A stretch of DNA of 64,000 nt from NCBI RefSeq assembly GCF_032397745.1, contig NZ_CP135921.1, positions 2,790,001 to 2,854,000 on the forward strand, given 5' to 3'. This document shows positions 1 through 9,302 of the stretch, in pieces. Under the pieces are notes generated by a model. That model worked only from the letters and a program-made list of their open reading frames with translations. It was not told the DNA's origin and made no database searches. Position 1 is the first letter of the stretch. Each line of letters begins with the position of its first letter. Source of the stretch: Bradyrhizobium prioriisuperbiae (GTDB lineage: Bacteria; Pseudomonadota; Alphaproteobacteria; Rhizobiales; Xanthobacteraceae). The position numbers and the translations under genes are program-made.

Positions 1-532
1 CGGCGATCTTCTCCGGCGCGACGCCCGGATGAAGCCGCGTCATGATCTTGGTGAGCAGCACTGCGCAGGCCCGGCTTTCCTCGAGTTCAAGCGCCCTCAG
101 TTGTTTGTCGGCTTGCGTGGCCGACCAGATGTCGCGCATCACCGGCTCGGCGAGAAAGATCGCGTAATACTGATCGACCAGCCCCGCGAAGGCGGCGAGG
201 AAGCCGTCGAGATCGCGGACACCGGCCAGCGCCTGTTCGATGCATTGCCGGCTCGCCGCACTGATGCGCTCCGCCAGCGCCCGGATGATCGCGCTCTTGT
301 CCGGAAAGTATTGATAGAGCGAGCCGATCGAGATCTTCGCCATCTCGGCGACTTCGCCCATCTTGATCGCATCGCTGCCTTTGGCCGCGATCAGCTCTGA
401 GGCAACCCCCAGAATCCGCTCGAGTCGATCCCGGCTGCGCTGCTGCGCCAGCGTCCGGTGACGGAAGGCCGCGCCGCTGGTCGCCTCGTCGGCCGGATCA
501 GGGGCCGTGCTGGTTGGCGCCACTTTAGCCAT
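1..532 (-). CDS. TetR-family transcriptional regulator (3' end cut by window edge)
   Basis: Read on the minus strand from the ATG at 530-532, the frame stays open to base 1. Residues about 24-70 form a TetR DNA-binding domain: a helix (QRSRDRLERILGVASELIA) is followed by the helix-turn-helix with the family hallmark SIGSLYQYFPDKSAI. The ligand-binding half begins after residue 75 and is incomplete because the gene runs off the left edge. It is divergent from the NmrA/DUF1772 operon, and the 85-bp gap between them holds an imperfect palindrome, so repression of that operon and of itself is the natural inference. The effector is unknown. Longer frames that overlap this stretch lack any family signal and are shadows. 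Confidence 0.85.
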   Translation of the reverse strand, partial: MAKVAPTSTAPDPADEATSGAAFRHRTLAQQRSRDRLERILGVASELIAAKGSDAIKMGEVAEMAKISIGSLYQYFPDKSAIIRALAERISAASRQCIEQALAGVRDLDGFLAAFAGLVDQYYAIFLAEPVMRDIWSATQADKQLRALELEESRACAVLLTKIMTRLHPGVAPEKIA

Positions 533-544
533 GGGATTCCCCGC

Positions 545-600
545 TTGACTTTCAAAACATGAGAGTTTATCACTTTTAATAAGTGAGCATAACTCATGTT
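545..600. promoter_or_regulatory. Probable TetR operator and promoter between divergent genes
   Basis: The gap between the TetR gene and the NmrA-like gene contains nested dyads. AACATGAG (556-563) pairs with CTCATGTT (593-600), and inside it TCACTT (570-575) pairs with AAGTGA (581-586). A possible plus-strand promoter has TTGACT at 545-550 and TATCAC at 568-573 (17-bp spacer), which would put the dyad over the -10 element, a typical repressor arrangement. The dyads are seen directly; the role is inferred from position. Confidence 0.55.
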
Positions 601-617
601 AATAAAGGGAGAGCGAA

Positions 618-1466
618 ATGGCAATTTCAATGTCGGCTAACCAGCGGAATTTGATTTTGGGCGGCACCGGCAAGACCGGCCGCCGGGTGGCGGATTTGAT
701 GCGTCAGGCGGGGCATGAGGTGCGGATCGGGTCCCGCTCCGCCACCCCGGCGTTCGACTGGACCGACCGCGGCACGTGGGAGCCGGTGCTGTCCGGGGTG
801 AAGGCAGCGTATGTTGCGTTCCAGCCGGACCTCGCCGCTGCCGGCGCGCTCGACATTATCAGGCCGTTCTTCGCGACCGCCGCAGGGATGGGCGTCGAGA
901 AGCTGGTGTTGCTGTCCGGCCGCGGTGAGCCGGAAGCGCTGGACGCCGAGCGGGCGCTGCAGGCGACCAACCTCGACTGGACCATCCTGCGCTCGAGCTG
1001 GTTCAGCCAGAATTTCAGCGAGAGTTTTCTGCTCGAGCCGATCCTGGCGGGCGAGGTGGTGCTGCCGAGCGGGCTTGCGGCCGAACCGTTTGTCGATGTC
1101 GATGACATCGCCGAGATCGGCTTCGCGGCGCTGACCACCGATGCCCATTCCCGGCAGCTTTACGAGATCACCGGCCCGCGGGCGCTGACCTTCGCCGACG
1201 CGGTGGCCGAGATCGCGGCCGTGACCGAACGCCACATCGCCTTCATCGAGGTCGCTCCGGAAGATTATCGCGCCGAGCTCAAGCGGCTGGATCTGCCGGC
1301 CGATTATGTCGACCTGATCATGTACCTGTTCACGACCGTGCTCGACGGCCGCAACGTTCCGCTCGGCGATGGCATCCAGCGTGCGCTCGGGCGTAATCCC
1401 GGCAGTTTTTCAGACTATGTGCGCCGCACGGCTGCGACTGGCGTCTGGGGAGGCAACAATGCTTGA
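618..1466 (+). CDS. NmrA-like NAD(P)-binding oxidoreductase
   Basis: A 282-residue single-domain Rossmann protein of the atypical short-chain dehydrogenase/NmrA group. The dinucleotide-binding loop GGTGKTGRRV lies at residues about 15-24, followed by the acidic/basic second strand (VRIGSRS) that would contact NADP. No Tyr-x-x-x-Lys dehydrogenase pair is evident, as usual in NmrA-like proteins, which may act as redox sensors or azoreductase-like enzymes. The ATG at 618 follows GGGAGAG with good spacing. It overlaps the next gene by 8 bp and so forms an operon with it. Control by the divergent TetR regulator is inferred. Substrate unknown. Confidence 0.85.
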   Translation: MAISMSANQRNLILGGTGKTGRRVADLMRQAGHEVRIGSRSATPAFDWTDRGTWEPVLSGVKAAYVAFQPDLAAAGALDIIRPFFATAAGMGVEKLVLLSGRGEPEALDAERALQATNLDWTILRSSWFSQNFSESFLLEPILAGEVVLPSGLAAEPFVDVDDIAEIGFAALTTDAHSRQLYEITGPRALTFADAVAEIAAVTERHIAFIEVAPEDYRAELKRLDLPADYVDLIMYLFTTVLDGRNVPLGDGIQRALGRNPGSFSDYVRRTAATGVWGGNNA

Positions 1467-1944
1467 TCGCTCGATGTTCATTCTGACGTTTGCCGCAGCG
1501 ATCGGCAGCGGCCTGGTCGGCGGCATCTTCTACGCCTTCTCCACCTTCGTGATGGCGGCGCTGGGACGGCTGGCGCCGGAGCAGGGCATCGCGGCGATGA
1601 ATGCGATCAACGTCACCGTGATCAATCCGCTATTCTTCCTGGCGTTCTTCGGCACAGGTTTGGTCTGCCTGGCGCTGATCGCCGGCTCATTCGTCTGGTG
1701 GGGGCACGCGGGCGGCAAGCTCGTGCTGCTTGCCAGCCTGATCTATCTGATCAGCTGCATCGGCGTGACCATGTTTTTCAACGTCCCGCTCAACAACGCA
1801 CTCGCCGCGGTCAAGACCATGACGCTGGAAAGTGCTGCGCTGTGGTCAGGCTATCTGCGCGATTGGACGTTCTGGAATCACGTGCGCACGGTGGGACCGC
1901 TGATCTCGGCGGTCCTGTTCACGCTGGCGCTGATTTTAAAGTAG
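1459..1944 (+). CDS. DUF1772 (anthrone oxygenase-like) membrane protein
   Basis: A 161-residue membrane protein with about four hydrophobic segments (residues about 5-33, 50-75, 82-105 and 140-160), of the DUF1772/anthrone-oxygenase-like family. The sequence FFNVPLNNAL and the later W-x-x-W-N-H-x-R-T block match the conserved loop of that family. The ATG at 1459 is chosen because GGGGAGG lies just upstream and because it gives an 8-bp overlap with the NmrA-like gene; an upstream in-frame start would only add residues read from inside that gene. The function is unproven in most bacteria. The pairing TetR-NmrA-DUF1772 recurs in proteobacteria, suggesting a small redox or detoxification module. 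Confidence 0.82.
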   Translation: MLDRSMFILTFAAAIGSGLVGGIFYAFSTFVMAALGRLAPEQGIAAMNAINVTVINPLFFLAFFGTGLVCLALIAGSFVWWGHAGGKLVLLASLIYLISCIGVTMFFNVPLNNALAAVKTMTLESAALWSGYLRDWTFWNHVRTVGPLISAVLFTLALILK

Positions 1945-1951
1945 CTGGTCT

Positions 1952-2030
1952 GTAGCCCGGATGAGCGAAGCGATATCCGGGGATGGGCCGTCAAGACAAT
2001 CCCGGATGTCGCTTCGCTCATCCGGGCTAC
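1952..2030. repeat. REP-like extragenic hairpin
   Basis: Two 30-nt arms (1952-1981 and 2001-2030) are near-perfect reverse complements, beginning GTAGCCCGGAT and ending ATCCGGGCTAC, with a 19-nt loop. The element lies between the convergent ends of the DUF1772 gene and map, where it could stop transcription from both sides. A second member of the same family is at 55230-55310. Confidence 0.85.
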
Positions 2031-2053
2031 AACAAAAATTCCGAGTGTCGCCC

Positions 2054-2881
2054 TCAAACCACCGTGTACGGCGGCTTGTCCAGCTTGCCCGGCGACAGGG
2101 TGAAGATCTCGACCCCGGTGGCGGTGACGCCGACCGAGTGTTCGAACTGCGCCGACAGCGAACGGTCCCGCGTCACCGCGGTCCAGCCGTCGGACAGGAT
2201 CTTCACATGCGGTTTGCCGAGATTGATCATCGGCTCGATGGTGAACAGCATGCCCGGCTTCAGCAACACGCCTTCGCCGGGACGGCCGACATGGATGATG
2301 TTGGGCTCGTCGTGGAACAGCCGGCCCAGGCCATGGCCGCAGAAATCCCGCACCACGCTCATTTGCTGCGGTTCGACAAAACTCTGGATCGCATGGCCGA
2401 TGTCGCCGGTGGTGGCGCCGGGCTTCACCGCGGCGACGCCGCGCATCAGCGCTTCATAGGTGACGTCGATCAGCCGCTCGGCCTTGCGCGCGATCGGACC
2501 GACCGCATACATCCGGCTGGAATCGCCATACCAGCCGTCCACGATGAGGGTGACGTCGATATTGACGATATCGTTTTCCTTCATCAGCCGGTCGCCCGGC
2601 ATGCCGTGGCAGACCACGTGGTTGATCGAGGTGCAGGTGGAATAGCGGTAGCCGCGATACATCAGCGTCGCCGGATAGGCGCCATGGCTGAAGGCGAACT
2701 CGCGCACGAAATCGTCGATCTTCGAGGTCGGCACCCCCGGCTGCACCAGCGGCACCAGCTCGTCGAGGCACCTGGCGGTCAGCGCACCGGCCTTGCGCAT
2801 GCCGGCAAAGGCGGCAGGGCCGTGCAACTTGATCTGACCGGTCTTGCGCAGCGAGACGTCGGAGGCTTCAACATAATTCAT
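2054..2881 (-). CDS. map: Type I methionine aminopeptidase
   Basis: Removes the initiator methionine from nascent proteins; cytosolic dinuclear-metal enzyme. The 275-residue protein has the full pita-bread fold and all five metal ligands: Asp109 (NIDVT), Asp120 (WYGDSS), His183 (CGHGLG), Glu216 (TIEPM) and Glu247 (QFEHS). The conserved substrate-side histidine lies in INHVVCHG. The ATG at 2879-2881 begins the only long frame; the extra N-terminal residues before the catalytic fold are usual in alphaproteobacteria. The gene stands alone, with a REP hairpin downstream and about 180 bp before sfsA upstream. Essential in most bacteria unless a paralogue exists. Confidence 0.96.
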   Translation of the reverse strand: MNYVEASDVSLRKTGQIKLHGPAAFAGMRKAGALTARCLDELVPLVQPGVPTSKIDDFVREFAFSHGAYPATLMYRGYRYSTCTSINHVVCHGMPGDRLMKENDIVNIDVTLIVDGWYGDSSRMYAVGPIARKAERLIDVTYEALMRGVAAVKPGATTGDIGHAIQSFVEPQQMSVVRDFCGHGLGRLFHDEPNIIHVGRPGEGVLLKPGMLFTIEPMINLGKPHVKILSDGWTAVTRDRSLSAQFEHSVGVTATGVEIFTLSPGKLDKPPYTVV

Positions 2882-3061
2882 GCGGGTGTCTTATTCATGC
2901 AGGGTCTTCGGGACCAGTGGCGTTACGGGCGTGTTGAGGGGGCGAACAGGCTCAAAAGGCCTGAAATCTCCCCCTAATTTAAGCAATACGGCCGGGAGCG
3001 CAAGCGATCAGGCCAGATACCGGTAATGCGGGGCGGTCACGTGACGCGGAGGGATCGCGCC

Positions 3062-3775
3062 TCACCGCTGGATGGGAACCGGCCCAGCCAGCACGATTTC
3101 ATGCTGCCGGAGCGCGCAACGATAGGCCAAAGCCTCCACGCCGGCGTCCCGGGCCCGGTCGAAAGCGCGGCCATAGGCGGGATCGATGTCGCGGGCCAGC
3201 GTAAAGGCGCGGGCCGAGCCCATCTGGATCACAAACAGCATAGCCGCCCGTCCCCCGCCTTTGGCGATGGTGGCCAGTTCGTCCAGGTGCTTGGCGCCGC
3301 GGGCGGTGACCGAATCCGGAAACTCCGCCAGCCCCGGCCGGCGCATCAGATGCACGTTCTTGACCTCCAGATAGCAGGGCGGGCGCTGCGGGTGCTCGAG
3401 CAGGAAGTCGATGCGCGAATTCTGCCCATACTTCACCTCGCGGCGAATGGTGGCGTAGCCGGACAGCTCCGGGATCGCATTCGCGGCCAGTGCCTCGGCA
3501 ACAATGGTGTTGGGGTGCCCGGTGTTGACGCCGATCAGCTCGGGGCCCTCGCCGAAATCCGCCTCGATCAGTTCCCATGAATACGGCAGCTTGCGCGTCT
3601 TGCTGGGTGATTTGGACAGCCACACCCGCGCGCCCGGCTGCTGCAGGCCGGTCATGGCGCCCGGATTGGCCACATGGACTGTTAGTTGGGTGCCGTCGGC
3701 CAGCTCCACGTCGGCGAGAAAACGCTTGTAGCGCCGGATCAGCGTGGCCGGAACGAGTTCGTTCGCGAACAGCAT
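3062..3775 (-). CDS. sfsA: SfsA family protein (sugar fermentation stimulation homologue)
   Basis: A 237-residue SfsA protein. The N-terminal OB-like part carries [11 protein letters not shown] and the family signature [11 protein letters not shown] (residues about 34-44). The C-terminal part has the nuclease-like core: [33 protein letters not shown] and the ILPAYG-equivalent DIDPAYG. Family members bind DNA in Escherichia coli and have a PD-(D/E)XK-like fold, but the physiological role is unsettled. The ATG lies 1 bp after the stop codon of the MscS gene, so the two are probably co-transcribed. Length is normal for the family. Confidence 0.93.
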   Translation of the reverse strand: MLFANELVPATLIRRYKRFLADVELADGTQLTVHVANPGAMTGLQQPGARVWLSKSPSKTRKLPYSWELIEADFGEGPELIGVNTGHPNTIVAEALAANAIPELSGYATIRREVKYGQNSRIDFLLEHPQRPPCYLEVKNVHLMRRPGLAEFPDSVTARGAKHLDELATIAKGGGRAAMLFVIQMGSARAFTLARDIDPAYGRAFDRARDAGVEALAYRCALRQHEIVLAGPVPIQR

Positions 3776-3776
3776 A

Positions 3777-5105
3777 TCAGGTTGGATTCTCGATCACGGC
3801 ATCGACCGGCAGCGGGCCGCGCACGCGGATGTCGCGCACCGGGTAGGGCACGCGGATGCCCTCGCGCTTGAAGGCCTCCCACAGCGCCAGCATCACGTCG
3901 CTGCGCACATTGTCCATGCCGGCATCTGGATCGGCGATCCAGAAGGTGAGCGAGAAGTTCATGCCGTATTCGGCGAATTCCGTGATCAGGCAGCTCGGAG
4001 GCTTCAGCTTGGTGATGCGGGGTGTGGCGGTGGCGACCTCGACAGCAAGCTTGCACACCGCACGCGGATCGGCGTCGTAGTTGGTGCTGAAGCGCACCTT
4101 CACCAGGGTGTTCTTGTCGGTGTAGGTCCAGTTCGTCACTTTTTGAGTGACCAGATCCTCGTTCGGAATCAGGAATTCGCGGCCGTCGCCCGCCGCCACC
4201 GAAATATAGCGGGTGTTCATGGCACTGATGCGCCCGAAATTATCGCCAACGGTGATGAGATCGCCGGGCTTCACCGATTTGTCCGCCAGCAGGATGATGC
4301 CGCTGACGAAATTGGCGACGATCTTCTGCAGGCCGAAACCGACGCCGACGCCGATCGCGCCGGAGAAGATCGCCAGCGACGACAAATTGATGCCGACCGC
4401 CGCCAGCACGATGGCGATGGCCGCCACGATCAGGAGCAAGCGCACCATCTTGATCAGCAGCACCTGCAGCGACGGCGTCAGGTCCCGCGCACTGGTGATC
4501 CGGCTTTCCAGGAATTTGCTGATCACGCTGGACAGCCACAGCGCAACCGCCATCGCGATGGTGGTCTTGATGATCAGCAGCGGCGAGACGCGGATGCCGC
4601 CCAGCACCACGGCCACCGAATCCAGCGCATCGACGGTGGAATCCAGCAGCCCGAGAATGCTCAGCGCCGCGACCGCCCAGGCGGAGACCGACAGCAGGCG
4701 CACCGCGAACTGGTTGCGGATCATGCTGGTGGCGAGGCGGATGATCAGCCAGGCGAAGGCAAGGCTCGCCGCCGTGATCAGCAGATAACTCCGGCTCGGC
4801 CAGGTCAGATGCACCATGACCAGCCGCACGATCAGGGTCACGATGGCGAACACCGCCGTGCTCGAACTCTCGACCAGCACGCGCACCAGGAGGCGCAGCG
4901 GCGTCGGCCAGCCCATGGCCAGCGACGTCATGTCGATCCGCGACCGCAGCGCCGCGGCCACCGCCAGCGCCACGCCGGTCGCGGCCAGGATCAGGCCGAG
5001 CTGGGTGTAGAACCAGGGCGAGGTGACCTCGGCGCCGACAGATCGGAATGCCGCGAGCACCCAGCCATAAAAGGCCTCCAGATCCATCGGCTTGTCGTCA
5101 CCCAC
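3777..5105 (-). CDS. MscS-family mechanosensitive ion channel
   Basis: A 442-residue inner-membrane protein with about five transmembrane segments ahead of an MscS core. The pore-lining helix and following beta domain are seen at residues about 235-300 ([29 protein letters not shown], then [15 protein letters not shown]), which is the family signature. The C-terminal alpha/beta cytoplasmic cage follows. It would open on membrane tension during hypo-osmotic shock. The start is a GTG at 5103-5105 with GGGAGA seven bases upstream; an ATG six codons later is the alternative. Its stop is 1 bp from the sfsA start. Confidence 0.92.
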   Translation of the reverse strand: MGDDKPMDLEAFYGWVLAAFRSVGAEVTSPWFYTQLGLILAATGVALAVAAALRSRIDMTSLAMGWPTPLRLLVRVLVESSSTAVFAIVTLIVRLVMVHLTWPSRSYLLITAASLAFAWLIIRLATSMIRNQFAVRLLSVSAWAVAALSILGLLDSTVDALDSVAVVLGGIRVSPLLIIKTTIAMAVALWLSSVISKFLESRITSARDLTPSLQVLLIKMVRLLLIVAAIAIVLAAVGINLSSLAIFSGAIGVGVGFGLQKIVANFVSGIILLADKSVKPGDLITVGDNFGRISAMNTRYISVAAGDGREFLIPNEDLVTQKVTNWTYTDKNTLVKVRFSTNYDADPRAVCKLAVEVATATPRITKLKPPSCLITEFAEYGMNFSLTFWIADPDAGMDNVRSDVMLALWEAFKREGIRVPYPVRDIRVRGPLPVDAVIENPT

Positions 5106-5345
5106 TTGCTGTCTCCCGCGGCCCGCCGGATCTCATGCCATCGCGGTTTGGGCCGTTCGTGAAAATCTGATTCGAAGCAATGCCATATCCGGCATGCGAG
5201 GGCCATCCGTCGGCGCGCGTGCATGAGGCCCAAAAGTGGCTGCAGCGCAGCTGTCGCAAGTGACAGGCAGAAATGAGTTGGCGTTGCAGCACGGCGCCTA
5301 TAAGGATGAAAATCCAGTTATTTCAGCAGGTCGTTCAGGCTGACA

Positions 5346-7148
5346 ATGGCGTCTCTCGACTCGTTCAGCATCGCCATCCTTCTTGGCGCGGTTCTGGTGA
5401 TGGCGGGCATCCTGTCCAGCCTGGTCGCGCTGCGCTTTGGCGCGCCATTGCTGCTCGTGTTCCTTGCACTGGGGATCTTCGCCGGCGAGGCCGGTCCCGG
5501 TGGCATTCCGTTCAATGATGTCGGCACCACCTATCTGGTCGGCTCGGTGGCGCTGGCGCTGATCCTGTTCGACGGCGGCCTGAAGACCAAATTCCAGAGC
5601 ATCCGCACGGTGCTGGCGCCTTCGATGATGCTGGCCACGGTCGGCGTGCTGCTGACGGCGCTGATCACCGCGCCGGTGGCGAAATATGCGCTGGATGTGA
5701 GCTGGACCGAGTCGCTGCTGGTGGGCGCGGTGGTGGCTTCGACGGATGCAGCGGCGGTGTTTCTGCTGGTGCATGCGCAGGGCTTGCGATTGCGGCCGCG
5801 CGTCGGTGCGACGCTGGAGGCGGAATCCGGCACCAACGATCCGTTCGCGGTGTTTCTCACTTTGGTGCTGGTCGAAATTCTCACGATCGGCCACAGCTCG
5901 GTCGGCCAGGTCGCCTGGCAGTTCGCCAAGGAGGCGGTGCTGGGGGGCATCGTCGGCTTGGTGGGCGGCCGGCTGGTGGTGCTGGCGCTGAATCGCGTCG
6001 CCCTGCCGCAGGGGCTGCATGCTCCGTTCGTGACCACCGCGGCGCTGGTGATCTTCGGCCTGGCGCAGATCTCCCACGCCTCCGGCTTTCTGGCGGTGTA
6101 TCTGGCGGGGATCATCATCGGCAACCGGCCGACCCGGGCGCACAATTCCGTGGTGGTGTTTCTGGATGCGGCGACATGGCTTGCCCAGATCGTGATGTTC
6201 GTGCTGCTGGGTCTGTTGGCGTCGCCGCAGCGGCTGATTGGCAGCATGCTGCCGGCGATCGCGGTCGCCGCCATGCTGATGCTGGTGGCGCGTCCTGCCG
6301 CGGTCTTCATCTGTCTCGCGCCGTTCCGCTTCAACTGGCGCGAAAAGGTGTTCATGGCCTGGGTCGGCCTGCGCGGCGCGGTCGCGATCTTCCTCGCCTC
6401 CATTCCGCTGCTGGTCGGCATGCCCAAGGCCTATCTTTATTTCGACGTGGCCTTTGTGGTGGTGGCGATCTCGCTGCTGCTGCAGGGCTGGACGCTGGGG
6501 CCCGCGGCGCGACGGCTCCATGTGGCGCTGCCGCGCACCGCCGATCGCGCGCCGCGACGGGTCGAGCTCGACCTGCCGGGCCAGCTCGAGCAGCAACTGG
6601 TCGGTTATGCGGTGCGTCCCAACAGTCTGTTCCTGCGCCGTGGCATCATCCCGTCCTGGTCGAAACCGACCCTGGTGATCCGCAAGGAAAAAATCCTGTC
6701 GCCGCAGGAAGCCGAGCCGGTGGTCGCCGGCGACTATGTCTATCTGCTGGCGCCGCCGGAAAAAGCCGAGGCGCTCGATCGTTTCTTCAGTGACATGGCG
6801 CTGACCGCGGCACCGGATCCGCACCTGCTCGGCGATTTCATGGTGTCCGGCGAGATCACGTTGGGCGCGCTGTCGGACACCTATGGTGTGATCGTCGCAC
6901 CGAGCGAGTCGGGACTGACACTCGCCGACTATTTCGATGTCCATCTCGATCACGCGCCGAAGGCCGGCGCCACCCTGCCGCTGGACTCCATCGTGCTGGT
7001 GGCGCGCAACATCAGCGGCAATCGCGTCAATGTGGTCGGCCTGCGCCTGCCGGAAGACGAAGACGAGCCCGCGCCTGTGCCGGCGAGCCGCAAAGCCAAA
7101 GTCCGGACCGCGCTGCGCCGCGCCTGGTCGTCGGTGGTCGAGGTTTAA
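5346..7148 (+). CDS. nhaP2: NhaP2-type K+/H+ antiporter with TrkA-C and CorC domains
   Basis: A 600-residue CPA1 cation/proton antiporter. Residues about 1-390 hold 12-13 membrane helices with the CPA1 signatures ILFDGGLKTKF, STDAAAVF and ESGTNDPFAVF; the last contains the Asn-Asp pair of the ion site. A TrkA-C (RCK_C) regulatory domain follows at about 400-480 and a CorC/HlyC-type domain at about 490-570, giving the architecture of NhaP2/CvrA. The likely role is potassium extrusion and turgor or pH control. Its TAA stop overlaps the opposite-strand stop of modC within one TTAA. A weak promoter (TATAAG near 5300) precedes it. Confidence 0.92.
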   Translation: MASLDSFSIAILLGAVLVMAGILSSLVALRFGAPLLLVFLALGIFAGEAGPGGIPFNDVGTTYLVGSVALALILFDGGLKTKFQSIRTVLAPSMMLATVGVLLTALITAPVAKYALDVSWTESLLVGAVVASTDAAAVFLLVHAQGLRLRPRVGATLEAESGTNDPFAVFLTLVLVEILTIGHSSVGQVAWQFAKEAVLGGIVGLVGGRLVVLALNRVALPQGLHAPFVTTAALVIFGLAQISHASGFLAVYLAGIIIGNRPTRAHNSVVVFLDAATWLAQIVMFVLLGLLASPQRLIGSMLPAIAVAAMLMLVARPAAVFICLAPFRFNWREKVFMAWVGLRGAVAIFLASIPLLVGMPKAYLYFDVAFVVVAISLLLQGWTLGPAARRLHVALPRTADRAPRRVELDLPGQLEQQLVGYAVRPNSLFLRRGIIPSWSKPTLVIRKEKILSPQEAEPVVAGDYVYLLAPPEKAEALDRFFSDMALTAAPDPHLLGDFMVSGEITLGALSDTYGVIVAPSESGLTLADYFDVHLDHAPKAGATLPLDSIVLVARNISGNRVNVVGLRLPEDEDEPAPVPASRKAKVRTALRRAWSSVVEV

Positions 7149-7810
7149 CCAGGCAGCACCTCGGCGCCGCCCGAGGCGACGATCCGGCCGCGCTTCAGCA
7201 CCACGATGTGGGACGCGAGCAGCCGCAGTTCGCCGACGTCGTGGCTGACATAGACCATCGGCACGCCGGCTTCGTCGCGCAGCTTCACCAGGTACGGCAG
7301 GATTTCGGCCTTGCGTTCGCCGTCGAGCGAGCCCAGCGGCTCGTCCAGCAGCAGCAGTTTCGGCCGCCCGAGCAGCGCACGGGCGAAGGCAACGCGCTGG
7401 CGCTCGCCGCCGGACAGCGCGCCGGGGCGGCGATCCAGCAGCGCCTCGATGCCGAGCAGATCGACAATGCGCTGCTCGGCGGTCGCGTCATACGCAAATC
7501 CGTTCATCCGCCGTCCGTAGTCGAGATTGCCGCGCACGCTGAGGTGCGGAAACAGCCGCGCGTCCTGGAACACGTAACCGATGCGGCGGCGGTGCGGCGG
7601 CACATGAAGCTTCGCCGCGGCGTCATCCATGATGTCGTCCCCGATCGAGAGCGTGCCGCGGTCAGGCCGCAGCAGGCCCGCGATCATGTTGACCAGCGAG
7701 GTCTTGCCGGCACCCGAGGTGCCGAACAGGCCGGTGACACGACCCTGGCTCTCGAACGCGGTCTCGATCGAGAAGTCGCCCAGTTGCTTGAACACATTGA
7801 CCTGCAGCAT
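7145..7810 (-). CDS. modC: Molybdate ABC transporter ATP-binding protein, short form
   Basis: ATPase of the molybdate importer, peripheral on the cytoplasmic face. Walker A is FGTSGAGKTSL (residues about 29-39), the Q-loop is VFQDARLFPH, the signature is LSGGERQRVAFARAL, Walker B is LLLLDEPLGSLD, and the switch histidine is in YVSHD. At 221 residues it ends shortly after the nucleotide-binding domain and lacks the C-terminal TOBE/Mop molybdate-binding domain of the roughly 350-residue E. coli ModC, so transport would not be regulated through that domain. It lies 3 bp downstream of modB. The assignment as ModC rests on the modAB neighbours. Confidence 0.93.
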   Translation of the reverse strand: MLQVNVFKQLGDFSIETAFESQGRVTGLFGTSGAGKTSLVNMIAGLLRPDRGTLSIGDDIMDDAAAKLHVPPHRRRIGYVFQDARLFPHLSVRGNLDYGRRMNGFAYDATAEQRIVDLLGIEALLDRRPGALSGGERQRVAFARALLGRPKLLLLDEPLGSLDGERKAEILPYLVKLRDEAGVPMVYVSHDVGELRLLASHIVVLKRGRIVASGGAEVLPG

Positions 7811-7813
7811 TGT

Positions 7814-8509
7814 TTACAATCCGTGCAGGCGGCGGGTGGCGCGGCGCGCAAACCACTCCGACGCAATCAATGCCGCCACTGCGATTCCAACCGAGATCAC
7901 CACCAGCCGCAGCGCGGCGCGGTCGCCGTCCGGGGTCTGGATCAGCGCATAGATCGCCGAGGAAATCGTCTGGGTCTCGCCGGGAATGTTGGAGACGAAG
8001 GTGATGGTGGCGCCGAATTCGCCGATCGCCTTGGCGAATCCCAGCACCATGCCGGCCAGGATGCCGGGCAGCGCCAGCGGCAGCGTCACGGTCAGGAACA
8101 CGCGCCATGGCGCGGCACCCAGCATGCTTGCCGCCTGTTCCAATCGCTTGTCCACCGCCTCGATCGACAGCCGGATCGGGCGCACCAGCAGCGGAAACGA
8201 CATCACGCCGCAGGCCAGCGCCGCGCCGGTCCAGCGGAATGAAAACACAATGCCGAGATGGTCGGCGAGCCAGGCGCCGATCAGGCCGCGGCGCCCGAAT
8301 GAGAGCAGCAGCAGATAACCGGTGACCACCGGCGGCAGCACCAGCGGCAGATGCACCACTGCATCGAGCAGGGCGCGGCCCCAGAAATCACGCCGGGCCA
8401 GGAGCCACGCCACGGCGATCCCGATTGGCGTGGCCACGAGCGTCGCGATCACGGCGACCCTGAGCGAGAGCAGGATCGCCGTCCATTCCGTCGGAGAGAT
8501 ATCGAACAC
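7814..8509 (-). CDS. modB: Molybdate ABC transporter permease
   Basis: A 231-residue inner-membrane permease with about five or six helices. The ABC coupling motif is seen as EQAASMLGAAPWRVFLTVTLPLALPGILAG, and the family-typical FAKAIGEFGATITFVSNIPGETQT block follows. It works with ModA and ModC to import molybdate for molybdenum-cofactor enzymes. The reading frame starts with GTG at 8507-8509, seven bases after the modA stop; no strong ribosome-binding site is visible, so translational coupling to modA is likely. A few bases separate it from modC. Confidence 0.95.
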   Translation of the reverse strand: MFDISPTEWTAILLSLRVAVIATLVATPIGIAVAWLLARRDFWGRALLDAVVHLPLVLPPVVTGYLLLLSFGRRGLIGAWLADHLGIVFSFRWTGAALACGVMSFPLLVRPIRLSIEAVDKRLEQAASMLGAAPWRVFLTVTLPLALPGILAGMVLGFAKAIGEFGATITFVSNIPGETQTISSAIYALIQTPDGDRAALRLVVISVGIAVAALIASEWFARRATRRLHGL

Positions 8510-8516
8510 GGAGGTC

Positions 8517-9302
8517 TTAAGTGCTCGGGCGTGTCAGCACCGTGAAGCCGTACTTCTCGAAAATGGTCCGTGCCGCAGACGAGCGGAGGAAGTCGAGGTA
8601 ACCGGCGGTATCGGGCTTGGCGGTGGTGGTCGCTGCCACCGGATAGATGATCGCGGGATGGGAGTCCGCCGGGAAGACGCCGACGATCTTGACGCCGGGA
8701 TCGACCTTGGCGTCAGTCTCATAAACGATGCCCAGCACAGCTTCGTTACGCGACACCAGCGTCAGCGCGGCGCGCACGCTTTCCGCCATGGCGAATTTGG
8801 ACGACGCCTTGTCCCATGCACCAAGCTTCTCCAGTGCCGCCTTGGCATATTTGCCGACCGGCACCGACGCCACATCGCCGGTGGCGATGCGGCCGTCGCC
8901 AGCGAGCTCGGCGAGATTGAAGCCCTGGCCGATCGTGACGTTGGCGATCTTGGAATCCTTCGGGGCGATCAGCACGATCTTGTTGCCGAGCAGGTTGACC
9001 CGTGTGCTCTCGTTGATGACCTTCTTCTGCGTGGCGTAATCCATCCAGTCGGTGTCGGCCGAGAGGAACACGTCCGCCGGCGCGGCCTGTTCGAGCTGCC
9101 GCGCCAGCGCCGAACTTGCGGCATAGCTGGCGTTGATCTTGACGCCGGCCTTGGTGAGGTAAGCGGCGTCGACATCGTCGAGCGCGTTTTTCATGGAGGC
9201 GGCGGCGAAAACCGTCAGGGTTTTCTCCTGGGCCAAAGTGGGGGAGATCGCCGCGCCGCAAAGCAACGCCGCGACGAGAAGGCGGGACACAAGACGAATC
9301 AT
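8517..9302 (-). CDS. modA: Molybdate-binding periplasmic protein
   Basis: Periplasmic solute-binding protein of the molybdate importer, 261 residues. A Sec signal peptide (MIRLVSRLLVAALLCGAA, cleavage near SPTLAQ) precedes the mature start KTLTVFAAASMKNALDD, whose Ala-Ser pair belongs to the oxyanion site. SYAASSALARQLEQAAPADVF and the later GDVASVPVGKYAKAALEK blocks are family signatures. The ATG at 9300-9302 is preferred over an upstream start because it begins the signal peptide and has GGAG upstream. It is the first gene of modABC. A 14-bp palindrome lies 48 bp upstream. Confidence 0.94.
   Translation of the reverse strand: MIRLVSRLLVAALLCGAAISPTLAQEKTLTVFAAASMKNALDDVDAAYLTKAGVKINASYAASSALARQLEQAAPADVFLSADTDWMDYATQKKVINESTRVNLLGNKIVLIAPKDSKIANVTIGQGFNLAELAGDGRIATGDVASVPVGKYAKAALEKLGAWDKASSKFAMAESVRAALTLVSRNEAVLGIVYETDAKVDPGVKIVGVFPADSHPAIIYPVAATTTAKPDTAGYLDFLRSSAARTIFEKYGFTVLTRPST

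Noticed and set aside
5298..6953. 551-codon minus-strand frame opposite the K+/H+ antiporter gene
   Set aside because: Antisense shadow; the plus strand encodes a clear CPA1 antiporter.
7145..7148. Shared TTAA at the convergent stops of the antiporter and modC genes
   Set aside because: A curious overlap but common by chance in compact convergent pairs.
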